Shown: piece after piece, positions 8,940-16,594 of the stretch
How the letters are laid out: every line of letters begins with the position of its first letter
Numbering within the stretch: the stretch's first letter is position 1
Assembly: GCA_946616535.1 (NCBI GenBank)
Contig: CAMOJA010000025.1
Coordinates: 1-16,618 of the forward strand
Source: an uncultured Bacteroidales bacterium
Lineage (GTDB): Bacteria; Bacteroidota; Bacteroidia; Bacteroidales; Paludibacteraceae
Length of the DNA stretch: 16,618 bases
Direction: 5' to 3'
Notes under the pieces: generated by a model
The model's database searches: none
What the model saw: only the letters and a program-made list of their open reading frames with translations
What the model was told of the DNA's origin: nothing
Position numbers and translations under genes: made by a program

Positions 8940-11900
8940 ATGAAACTTGAGAATATTCATAAAGTGTTGGTTCTGGGCTCCGGCGCCTTGAAGATCGGTG
9001 AGGCGGGCGAGTTCGATTATTCGGGGTCGCAGGCCCTCAAAGCGCTGCACGAAGAAGGTGTCGAGACCATTCTGATTAACCCCAACATCGCTACCGTTCA
9101 GACGTCCGAAGGCGTGGCGGACCACATCTATTTTCTGCCGGTGACGCCGTATTTTGTAGAGCGGTTGATAGAGAAAGAGCGGCCGGACGGCATCCTCCTT
9201 TCTTTCGGAGGCCAGACGGCGTTGAACTGCGGCGTGGCGCTCTATCGGTCGGGGGTGTTGGAGAAATACAACGTGCAGGTACTCGGTACGCCGGTAGAGA
9301 CGATCATCAATACCGAGGACCGCGAGCTCTTTGTGCGTCAGCTGGACCAGATAGACGTCAAGACTATCAAATCCGAGGCTTGTGAGACCATCGAAGAGGC
9401 GCGTCGTGCAGCGGCGGAGTTAGGTTACCCGGTGATCATCCGCGCGGCTTATGCCTTAGGCGGTCTGGGTTCGGGCTTCTGTGACGACGAGGAGCAACTG
9501 AATGTCCTTGCGGAGAAAGCCTTCTCGTTCTCGCCGCAAGTGCTGGTGGAGAAGTCCCTGAAGGGATGGAAAGAGATCGAATATGAGGTCGTGCGCGACC
9601 GGTACGACAACTGTATCACCGTTTGTAACATGGAGAATTTCGACCCGCTGGGCATCCATACCGGCGAGTCCATCGTCATTGCGCCCTCGCAGACGCTGAC
9701 GAACTCCGAATATCATAAACTCCGTGCGCTCGCAATCCGTATTATCCGCCATCTGGGGATTGTCGGCGAGTGCAACGTGCAGTATGCTTTTGACCCGGAG
9801 TCCGAGGACTACCGTGTGATTGAGGTCAATGCGCGTCTGAGCCGTTCATCGGCGCTGGCGTCCAAAGCCACGGGTTATCCGCTGGCGTTCGTGGCAGCGA
9901 AATTGGGTCTGGGTTATGGACTGTTTGAGTTGACCAATTCGGTGACCAAATCCACTTCCGCCTTCTTTGAGCCGGCGCTGGATTACGTCGTTTGTAAGAT
10001 CCCCCGTTGGGACTTGGCGAAGTTCCGCGGCGTGAATCGGGAGTTGGGCAGTTCGATGAAATCCGTAGGCGAGGTGATGGCCATCGGCCGCACTTTCGAG
10101 GACGCGATTCAGAAAGGTCTCCGTATGATCGGTCAAGGGATGCACGGCTTTACGGAGAACAAGGAACTGCATGTGGAGGACCTCGATGCCGCGCTGAAAG
10201 CCCCGACGGACAAACGTATCTTTGCGATTGCGCAGGCGATGTACGAAGGCTACTCCGTGGAGCGCATTCATGAGCTGACGAAGATCGACAATTGGTTCCT
10301 GCAGCGTCTGGAGCACATCATCCGCATGGATGAGGAACTGAAGAAGACAGGCGACCTGAGGAATCTCGGACACGATCTGCTTTTGCGCGCCAAACAGTTG
10401 GGCTTCTCGGATTTCCAGATCGCGCGGGCTGTGGGACTCGGAAAGAAGATGCCGATGGACGAGGCGGTGGTGGAGATGCGCAAGTACAGAAAGAGTCTGG
10501 GCATCCTGCCGGTAGTGAAGCAGATAGACACCCTCGCCGGCGAATTCCCTGCACAGACCAATTATCTGTACCTCACCTACAGCGGCATCACCAATGACGT
10601 ACACTACCAGGGCGATAAGAAATCCATCATCGTCTTGGGATCCGGTGCCTACCGTATCGGTTCGTCCGTAGAGTTCGACTGGTGTGGCGTTCAGGCCCTT
10701 CATACCATCCGTAACAACGGCTATCGCTCCGTGATGATCAACTACAATCCGGAGACCGTCTCCACCGATTATGACATCTGTGACCGCCTTTATTTTGACG
10801 AGTTGACGTTCGAACGCGTGATGGATATCATCGAGTTGGAGAACCCGCATGGCGTGATTGTCTCGACCGGAGGCCAGATCCCGAATAACCTGGCAGTCAA
10901 GCTGGACAAGCAACGTGTGCCGATCTTGGGTACGACGGCGAAGTCGATTGACAACGCGGAAGATAGAGACAAGTTCTCCGCCATGCTTGATCGCATCGGT
11001 GTGGATCAGCCCGAATGGAGCGCTCTGACGTCGATGGACGACGTGGAGAAATTTGTCAACCGGGTAGGGTATCCGGTGCTCGTGCGGCCGTCGTACGTGC
11101 TCTCCGGCGCAGCGATGAACGTCTGCTCCAACGACGAGCAGTTGCATAAGTTCCTGGCCCTCGCGGCGAATGTGTCGAAAGAGCACCCGGTGGTGATCTC
11201 CAAGTTCATGACCAATACCAAAGAGGTAGAGATGGATGCTGTGGCGCGTGACGGCGAGATTATCGCTTATGCGATCTCCGAACATGTGGAGTATGCCGGT
11301 GTGCACTCCGGCGACGCGACCATCATGTTCCCCGCGCAGAAACTGTATATCGAGACCGTCCGCCGAATCAAACGTATCTCCGGACAGATAGCCCGTGAGT
11401 TGAATATCTCCGGACCATTCAATATCCAATACCTGGCGCGCGAGAACGAGATCAAAGTGATCGAGTGCAACCTCCGTGCGTCGCGTTCCTTCCCGTTTGT
11501 AAGCAAAGTGTTGAAAATCAACCTGATAGACATCGCTACGCGTATCATGTTGGGCTTGCCGGTGGAGAAACCCCATAAGTCGCTCTTTGACTTCGATTAC
11601 GTGGGAGTCAAGGCCTCGCAGTTCTCCTTCAACCGCCTGCAGAACGCCGATCCGATCTTAGGTGTCGATATGGCTTCGACCGGTGAGGTGGGGTGCTTGG
11701 GCGAGGACGCCAACTGCGCGCTGCTCAAGGCGATGCTGTCCGTGGGAATGCGGATTCCGGAGAAGAATATCCTCTTCGCTATCGGCGGTCCGAAGCAGCG
11801 GGCACACATGCTCGATACCATCAAACGGCTCGTGGCGCGCGGCTATACGATCTACGCCACCGGCGGTACGAGTGAGTTCCTCAACGGCTTGGGCATCCCG

Positions 11901-12185
11901 AACGTGCGCGTATATAAAAAGGAGCACATCGATGAGTTCGGCCAACTCAAACAGCCGATCGTCTCCGACCTCATGCACCGGAAGAAGATCGATCTCTTTG
12001 TCGGCATCCCCGTGGACACACTGGCGGATTCGGTACATGACAGCTACTACAAGATGCGCCGTACGGCGGTCGATCTCAATATCCCGTTGATCACCAATGC
12101 CCGTCTGGCGGTGGCGTTCATCAATGCCTTCCTGGATGTGCCTCTCGACTCCCTGGCAATCAAGTCCTGGGATGAGTACAAATAA
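8940..12185 (+). CDS. carB: Carbamoyl phosphate synthase, large subunit
   Basis: 1081 residues, near the usual 1060-1080, with all expected parts. CarB makes carbamoyl phosphate from bicarbonate, ammonia from CarA and two ATP. The first ATP-grasp half has ALGGLGSG near residue 173 and IEVNARLSRSSALASKATG near 294. The oligomerisation region covers about 405-550. The second ATP-grasp half has RPSYVLSGAAMNV near 717 and IECNLRASRSFPF near 840. The C-terminal MGS-like regulatory domain starts near 941 with FAIGGPKQR, ATGGT near 972 and a final LITNARLA block. Wording such as SLKGWKEIEYEVVRD and PSYVLSGAAMNV is closer to what I recall of eukaryotic CAD than to E. coli CarB. There is no sign of frameshift. 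Confidence 0.97.
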   Translation: MKLENIHKVLVLGSGALKIGEAGEFDYSGSQALKALHEEGVETILINPNIATVQTSEGVADHIYFLPVTPYFVERLIEKERPDGILLSFGGQTALNCGVALYRSGVLEKYNVQVLGTPVETIINTEDRELFVRQLDQIDVKTIKSEACETIEEARRAAAELGYPVIIRAAYALGGLGSGFCDDEEQLNVLAEKAFSFSPQVLVEKSLKGWKEIEYEVVRDRYDNCITVCNMENFDPLGIHTGESIVIAPSQTLTNSEYHKLRALAIRIIRHLGIVGECNVQYAFDPESEDYRVIEVNARLSRSSALASKATGYPLAFVAAKLGLGYGLFELTNSVTKSTSAFFEPALDYVVCKIPRWDLAKFRGVNRELGSSMKSVGEVMAIGRTFEDAIQKGLRMIGQGMHGFTENKELHVEDLDAALKAPTDKRIFAIAQAMYEGYSVERIHELTKIDNWFLQRLEHIIRMDEELKKTGDLRNLGHDLLLRAKQLGFSDFQIARAVGLGKKMPMDEAVVEMRKYRKSLGILPVVKQIDTLAGEFPAQTNYLYLTYSGITNDVHYQGDKKSIIVLGSGAYRIGSSVEFDWCGVQALHTIRNNGYRSVMINYNPETVSTDYDICDRLYFDELTFERVMDIIELENPHGVIVSTGGQIPNNLAVKLDKQRVPILGTTAKSIDNAEDRDKFSAMLDRIGVDQPEWSALTSMDDVEKFVNRVGYPVLVRPSYVLSGAAMNVCSNDEQLHKFLALAANVSKEHPVVISKFMTNTKEVEMDAVARDGEIIAYAISEHVEYAGVHSGDATIMFPAQKLYIETVRRIKRISGQIARELNISGPFNIQYLARENEIKVIECNLRASRSFPFVSKVLKINLIDIATRIMLGLPVEKPHKSLFDFDYVGVKASQFSFNRLQNADPILGVDMASTGEVGCLGEDANCALLKAMLSVGMRIPEKNILFAIGGPKQRAHMLDTIKRLVARGYTIYATGGTSEFLNGLGIPNVRVYKKEHIDEFGQLKQPIVSDLMHRKKIDLFVGIPVDTLADSVHDSYYKMRRTAVDLNIPLITNARLAVAFINAFLDVPLDSLAIKSWDEYK

Positions 12186-12201
12186 ATAAACTAAATACGT
12201 T

Positions 12202-13149
12202 ATGAAAGCGTTAACAAAAACCTCCTTTTCCTTTCCCGGCCAGACCGATGTATATCACGGTAAAGTGCGTGATGTCTATTTTCTGGGCGATGACCTGCTT
12301 TGCATGGTAGCTACCGATCGTATCTCGGCTTTTGATGTGATTCTGCCGGAAGGTATTCCGTACAAGGGTCAGATCCTGAATCAGATTGCTGCCAAGTTCC
12401 TCAACGCCACGCGGGATATCGTGCCTAACTGGCTGTTGGCAACTCCGGATCCGATGGCCTCTGTGGGCTATCGTTGCGAGGGTTATCCGGTGGAGATGAT
12501 TGTCCGCGGCTATCTCTGCGGTTCTGCTTGGCGTGCGTACAAAGCCGGCGCACGGGAGATCTGCGGTGTCCAACTGCCGGAAGGAATGCGCGAGAACGAA
12601 GCCTTCCCGACACCGATCATCACGCCGACTACCAAAGCGGAGATCGGTACCCACGACGAGGACATCTCCCGTGAGGAAATCATCGCTCGCGGATTAGTGC
12701 CGGAGAAGGAGTACGAACTGCTGGAGAAATATGCGCTGGCACTCTTTGCCCGCGGTCAGGAGATCGCTAAGCAGCACGGGCTGATTCTCGTGGATACCAA
12801 ATATGAGTTCGGCTCCTACAAGGGTAAGGTGATGCTCATGGACGAAGTCCATACTCCGGATTCCAGCCGCTATTTCTATGCCGACGGTTACGCCGAGCGT
12901 TTTGCAGCAGGCGAACCGCAACGCCAACTCTCCAAGGAGTTTGTGCGCGAGTGGCTTATGGATAATGGGTTCCAAGGAAAAACAGGTCAGCAAGTGCCGG
13001 AAATGACACCGGCTATCGTCAACTCCATTACCGACCGGTATGTAGAGTTGTTCGAAGGCATCACCGGTGACAAATTCGTGCGCGAGGAAACCCACGACCT
13101 CTCTGCCCGCATTGAGAAAAATATCTCAGCATACTTACAAAGCAAATAA
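12202..13149 (+). CDS. purC: SAICAR synthetase (phosphoribosylaminoimidazole-succinocarboxamide synthase), long form
   Basis: 315 residues. PurC condenses CAIR with aspartate, using ATP, to give SAICAR, the substrate of PurB. Motifs include YHGKVRDVY near the N-terminus, [62 protein letters not shown] and [13 protein letters not shown]. The length fits the long form also found in yeast Ade1 (about 306) and in Bacteroidota, rather than the 235-240-residue E. coli/B. subtilis form. The ATG at 12202 lies 17 bases after the carB stop and is the first start that includes the N-terminal beta strands. The gene sits between carB and the purF-like gene with short gaps on both sides and no promoter motif. 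Confidence 0.96.
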   Translation: MKALTKTSFSFPGQTDVYHGKVRDVYFLGDDLLCMVATDRISAFDVILPEGIPYKGQILNQIAAKFLNATRDIVPNWLLATPDPMASVGYRCEGYPVEMIVRGYLCGSAWRAYKAGAREICGVQLPEGMRENEAFPTPIITPTTKAEIGTHDEDISREEIIARGLVPEKEYELLEKYALALFARGQEIAKQHGLILVDTKYEFGSYKGKVMLMDEVHTPDSSRYFYADGYAERFAAGEPQRQLSKEFVREWLMDNGFQGKTGQQVPEMTPAIVNSITDRYVELFEGITGDKFVREETHDLSARIEKNISAYLQSK

Positions 13150-13173
13150 TAACCACAAATATTAGTCTGTTAT

Positions 13174-14607
13174 ATGGCCGGATTCTTTGGATCTATTGGT
13201 AAAAACCCTTGCATCAACGATGTCTTTTACGGCACGGATTATCATTCCCATTTAGGAACGCGTCGTGCCGGAATCGCCACCTATGATGCATCTTCAGGCA
13301 CCTTCAACAGGGTGATTCACTCCATCGCACAGACCACTTTTCGCACGAAGATGGAGGAGGAGCTGCCGCGGTTTATCGGGAATGCCGGTATCGGTATTAT
13401 TTCCGATACCGATGCGCAACCGCTGCTATTCAACTCCCATCTGGGACGTTTTGCGCTCTCCACGGTAGGAAAGATCGCGAACCTGGAGGAACTGGCTACA
13501 GAGATTCTCCAGAGTGACATGCACCTCTCGGAGTTCTCATCCGGAAAAGTGAATCCTACCGAGTTAGTGGGGCTGCTCATCATCCAGAAAGACTCGATTG
13601 TGGAGGGTATCCGCAATGCCCAGGCGAAGATCAAAGGCTCGCTCTCGCTGATCATGCTGACGGAAGACGGTATCGTCTGTGCCCGTGATTCTTGGGGACG
13701 CACGCCGGTCATACTCGGTCAGAAAGAGGATGCCTATTGCGTGGTGTCCGAGTCTTCTTCTTTCCTCAACTTAGGTTACACCCACCTCCGCGATTTAGGC
13801 CCGGGAGAGATTGTGCGCCTAAGAACCGAGGGCGTACAACAGCTCGCAGAACCGTACCAAGACCACATGCAGATGTGTGCGTTTCTCTGGGTCTATTACG
13901 GTTTCCCGACCTCTAATTACGAGGGCCGTAACGTAGAGGATGTGCGTAACTATATCGGCTACGCGATGGGCAAGGAAGACGACACTCAGGTGGACTGTTG
14001 TTGCGGCGTGCCGGACTCGGGTATCGGTATGGCTGTCGGTTACTCGGAGGGACATAACGTCATCTATCGCCGTGCCATCTCCAAGTACACACCGACCTGG
14101 CCGAGATCCTTTATGCCGGCTAATCAGAATATGCGCGATTTGGTGGCGAAGATGAAACTCATTCAGAACAACGCCATACTTCGCGACCGCCGCGTGCTGC
14201 TTTGTGATGACTCCATCGTCCGCGGTACGCAGTTGCGGGACAATGCCCGATGCCTGATTGAAGGCGGGGCTCGGGAGATACACATGCGTATCGCTTGTCC
14301 GCCGCTTACCTATGGATGTCCGTTCATCAATTTCTCGGAATCCAAGTCTGTCATGGAACTCATCACCCGGCGCGTCATTGCGGAACTCGAAGGACAGGAA
14401 GCTGCCCTTGATGACGAGCGCGTGAAGGTGTATTCCACGACCGATTCGCCCGAATACAAACAGATGATTGACCGGATTGCGGAGAAGTTCGGACTCAACT
14501 CCCTGAAGTTCACCAAACTTGAAACGCTGATCCGGGCTATCGGCTTGCCGCGCAATCAGATTTGCACGCATTGTTTCGATGGCTCATCAGCGCATACCTT
14601 GCAATAA
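13174..14607 (+). CDS. purF: Amidophosphoribosyltransferase-like protein without the N-terminal catalytic Cys
   Basis: 477 residues. The family makes phosphoribosylamine from PRPP, normally with ammonia from an N-terminal glutaminase whose nucleophile is Cys1. Here the protein begins MAGFFGSIG: Ala follows Met. The in-frame stretch upstream back to the stop at 13150 contains a Cys codon but no usable start, so a hidden Cys1 is unlikely. Other glutaminase landmarks are also changed (HLGTRRAGI where RGQEGAGI is expected; TVGKIAN where an HNG motif is expected). The phosphoribosyltransferase half is intact, with VLLCDDSIVRGTQL (PRPP loop, about 341-354), KYTPTWPRSFMP and YGCPF. Cys235, Cys382, Cys464 and Cys467 align in position with the four Fe-S ligands of B. 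subtilis PurF. I recall similar Cys-lacking proteins opening MGGFFG in Clostridia and Bacteroidota. It may use free ammonia, serve as a second subunit, or be regulatory; a canonical PurF may exist elsewhere. Confidence 0.85.
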   Translation: MAGFFGSIGKNPCINDVFYGTDYHSHLGTRRAGIATYDASSGTFNRVIHSIAQTTFRTKMEEELPRFIGNAGIGIISDTDAQPLLFNSHLGRFALSTVGKIANLEELATEILQSDMHLSEFSSGKVNPTELVGLLIIQKDSIVEGIRNAQAKIKGSLSLIMLTEDGIVCARDSWGRTPVILGQKEDAYCVVSESSSFLNLGYTHLRDLGPGEIVRLRTEGVQQLAEPYQDHMQMCAFLWVYYGFPTSNYEGRNVEDVRNYIGYAMGKEDDTQVDCCCGVPDSGIGMAVGYSEGHNVIYRRAISKYTPTWPRSFMPANQNMRDLVAKMKLIQNNAILRDRRVLLCDDSIVRGTQLRDNARCLIEGGAREIHMRIACPPLTYGCPFINFSESKSVMELITRRVIAELEGQEAALDDERVKVYSTTDSPEYKQMIDRIAEKFGLNSLKFTKLETLIRAIGLPRNQICTHCFDGSSAHTLQ

Positions 14608-14617
14608 AAATTTATCT

Positions 14618-14649
14618 CGTAATCCCGTAATTACGTAATCCCGTAATCT
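14618..14649 (+). repeat. Four tandem copies of an 8-base unit (CGTAATCC)
   Basis: Four octamers run without gaps: CGTAATCC (14618-14625), CGTAATTA (14626-14633), CGTAATCC (14634-14641) and CGTAATCT (14642-14649). All four share CGTAAT. The array fills most of the 51-base gap between the purF-like gene and the aminotransferase gene and ends nine bases before the ATG at 14659. The centre also reads as the palindrome CGTAATTACG (14626-14635). No promoter motif is present. It may be a mini-satellite, a protein-binding array, or neutral slippage. Confidence 0.8.
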
Positions 14650-14658
14650 TTTAAAAAA

Positions 14659-15828
14659 ATGCAACTCTCAAATCGTGTTTTGAAAATTGAAGCTTCGCAA
14701 AGCTTGGTAATGGCGGCGCGTGCGAAGGCAATGAAGGCTGCCGGAGTGGATGTGGTTAGTATGTCTTTGGGCGAACCCGATATGGACACGCCGGAGCATG
14801 TGCGTCGTGCGGTACAGGCGGCTGTTGATGACCATTGGTCGCACTACGGACCGGTAGCAGGCATTCCGGCTTTACGCGAAGCGGTGGCCAACTACCAGAA
14901 CAGCCTCTCGGGCAATGCTATCCCTTGGATTGCGGACGATGTGGTGGTTTCCGTGGGTGCCAAGATGGCGATTTATAACACTATCCAGGCGATCATCAAC
15001 CCCGGCGACGAAGTCATCATCCCGATGCCTTCATGGGTGAGTTATAGCGAGATGGTCAAGTTAGCCGAAGGAACGGTAGTTCCGGTTCAAACGACTTTCG
15101 AGAACCGCTATTGCCTGACGCCAGGGGAACTGCGTAAGGCGCTGACTCCCAAGACGCGTCTGATCATCCTCTGCTCGCCCAATAACCCGACCGGCGCGGT
15201 GTATTCCCATGCCGAACTGGAGGCGCTTTTGGCTGTCCTGCGCGAGTATCCGGACGTGTATATCCTCGCCGATGAGATTTACAATGAGTTGCTCTATACC
15301 AATACGCAAAGCCCCATCACTTTCTCTTCGTTTGCGGATTTTGCAGACCGACTGGTTGTTATCAATGGCGTGAGCAAGGCCTATGCCATGACCGGTTATA
15401 GGGTGGGGTGGATCATGTCGAAAAACAAGGGTTTTATCAATGCTTGTATCCGTCTGCAGGGGCAACAGCTGACCTGCGCGACGATGGTGGCTCAGAAGGC
15501 TGCTGAAGCGGCTCTCACCGGTGGAAAAGAGTGCGTGGAAGAGATGCGTGAGGTCTTTGCTTCACGGCGCAAGTTGATTTGTTCTCTGGCTTCCGAGATT
15601 TCGGGCTTTAAATTTCACGAACCCGAAGGCGCTTTCTATCTCTTCCCCGATGTCAGCAAGTGGGGCACGGGTGACGAAGTGGCAGAGCGGCTCTTGGAGC
15701 AAGCCCATGTGGCGGTAGTCTCCGGTTCTGCTTTTGGCTGTCCGTCCTGTATCCGGCTCTCCTATGCCATCAGCGAAGACGAGATTCGTACCGCGCTCGC
15801 ACGCATTACCGGGCTTCTCAAATCATAA
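14659..15828 (+). CDS. Class I PLP-dependent aminotransferase, probably aspartate aminotransferase
   Basis: 389 residues with the fold type I pattern of the bacterial Ib aspartate aminotransferase group: SLGEPDMDTP near residue 37, YGPVAGIPALREAVA, a GAK segment near residue 100, SPNNPTGAVYS, LADEIYNELLY with the PLP-pyridine Asp, and SKAYAMTGYRVGW with the PLP Lys240. A conserved Arg of the substrate site lies in the C-terminal SCIRLSYA. Members move amino groups between aspartate, glutamate and related acids; alternatives are aromatic or prephenate transaminases. The context favours aspartate, because PurC and PurA (and PyrB after CarAB) each consume it, but this is inference, so no symbol is given. 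It starts after the octamer repeat and its stop is 7 bases before the FNT gene, suggesting the two are co-expressed. Confidence 0.92.
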   Translation: MQLSNRVLKIEASQSLVMAARAKAMKAAGVDVVSMSLGEPDMDTPEHVRRAVQAAVDDHWSHYGPVAGIPALREAVANYQNSLSGNAIPWIADDVVVSVGAKMAIYNTIQAIINPGDEVIIPMPSWVSYSEMVKLAEGTVVPVQTTFENRYCLTPGELRKALTPKTRLIILCSPNNPTGAVYSHAELEALLAVLREYPDVYILADEIYNELLYTNTQSPITFSSFADFADRLVVINGVSKAYAMTGYRVGWIMSKNKGFINACIRLQGQQLTCATMVAQKAAEAALTGGKECVEEMREVFASRRKLICSLASEISGFKFHEPEGAFYLFPDVSKWGTGDEVAERLLEQAHVAVVSGSAFGCPSCIRLSYAISEDEIRTALARITGLLKS

Positions 15829-15835
15829 ATCATAG

Positions 15836-16435
15836 ATGACGAATCTCAAATCTTCCCTTTTTGCCGGCGTACTGATCGCCATTGCCGGATGGGGGTTCCT
15901 GGCGAATCCGGTGCTCGGTATGTTCCTTTTCTGCGTCGGCCTCATTGCCGTGGTTAAATACCAAACGCGTCTTTATACCGGCACGGCGGGATTTCTCTCT
16001 TCGTGGTGGGACCTACCGTCCTTGTTGCTCATTCTGCTCGGGAATATCGCCGGCTGTCTGGCGGTCGCGTCTGTGGCCTTAGTGTCGCCGCTACCGCTGG
16101 GTGAAGCGGCCATAAAAGTCATCTCTTCACGGCTTGAAGTGGGGTGGTGGGGAACAGGATTGCTCGCTATTGGCTGCGGTCTGCTGATGTCTCTGGCGGT
16201 GGATTTTGCTCGCAAAAATAGAGACTTCTCCGACTGGTTGCCGCTGCTCTTTGCCGTACCGGCTTTCATCCTTTGCGGCTTTCCGCACTGTGTAGCCGAT
16301 GCGTTCTACTGTTGCGTGTATCTCTTTTCGGCATCGGACATCCCCTGGCTCTCGCTCGCGGCATACTACGGCGCTATTGTTCTCGGCAATTTCATTGGCT
16401 GTAACATCTATCGGCTCTTTACGTCTAAGCAATAA
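15836..16435 (+). CDS. Small formate/nitrite transporter (FNT) family channel
   Basis: 199 residues, strongly hydrophobic, with membrane segments at about 7-23, 26-40, 60-83, 103-124, 134-150, 154-166 and 170-195; two short pairs look like the broken helices of FNT channels. FNT-like features are an N-terminal NPVLGMFLFCVGLIAV, RLYTGTAGF (the LFT constriction loop of FocA), LLGNIAGCLAVA, FPHCVADAFYC with the central His151, and a terminal LGNFIGCNIYR. FNT proteins (FocA, NirC) form pentameric pores for formate, nitrite or hydrosulfide and are usually 250-290 residues, so this is a minimal version lacking the long N-terminal helix and the C-terminal tail. Formate is the likely cargo because PurT, encoded in the same cluster, consumes it. 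It is the last gene of the row and is followed by a hairpin. Confidence 0.8.
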   Translation: MTNLKSSLFAGVLIAIAGWGFLANPVLGMFLFCVGLIAVVKYQTRLYTGTAGFLSSWWDLPSLLLILLGNIAGCLAVASVALVSPLPLGEAAIKVISSRLEVGWWGTGLLAIGCGLLMSLAVDFARKNRDFSDWLPLLFAVPAFILCGFPHCVADAFYCCVYLFSASDIPWLSLAAYYGAIVLGNFIGCNIYRLFTSKQ

Positions 16436-16479
16436 ATTTAGAGAACAAGCCTGCCTACGCGGAGTATAAGAAACAAACA

Positions 16480-16519
16480 TTTGTCTGTGCTAAACAGATA
16501 AAATTTCATTTTATTTTTC
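16480..16519 (+). terminator. Weak hairpin plus T-rich tract after the FNT gene
   Basis: A 9-base-pair stem with one G-U pair can form between TTTGTCTGT (16480-16488) and ACAGATAAA (16494-16502) around the loop GCTAA. A T-rich run follows (16504-16519). The stem is AT-rich, so termination may be weak, but the position, 45 bases after the last stop of the cluster and before a new promoter, fits a transcript end. Confidence 0.4.
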
Positions 16520-16536
16520 AAAAAAATGCCCGAACG

Positions 16537-16568
16537 TTTGCGTATGTGCAAAATTTGTAGTATCTTTG
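16537..16568 (+). promoter_or_regulatory. Bacteroidota-type promoter (-33/-7)
   Basis: TTTG at 16537-16540 is followed, after 20 bases, by TATCTTTG at 16561-16568. This fits the Bacteroidota sigma factor consensus TTTG, 19-20 bases, TAnnTTTG exactly. Transcription should begin around 16573-16577, giving a leader of about 20 bases before the ATG at 16595. It is the only such promoter I found in the window. Confidence 0.8.
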
Positions 16569-16594
16569 CAGCGCAAAATGTAATAACCAACACT

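Noticed and set aside
9846..11576. Long open frame on the minus strand (576 codons) opposite carB
   Set aside because: It lies wholly inside the convincing carB gene, is rich in His and Arg as expected for a reverse shadow of a GC-moderate gene, and shows no recognisable domain.
13153..13173. Upstream in-frame Cys codon (13168-13170) that could restore a nucleophile to the PurF-like protein
   Set aside because: The frame between the stop at 13150-13152 and the ATG at 13174 contains no ATG, GTG or TTG, so the Cys codon should not be translated.
16554..16557. TTTG at 16554-16557 as the -33 element
   Set aside because: It is only 3 bases from the -7 element; the TTTG at 16537-16540 has the correct 20-base spacing.
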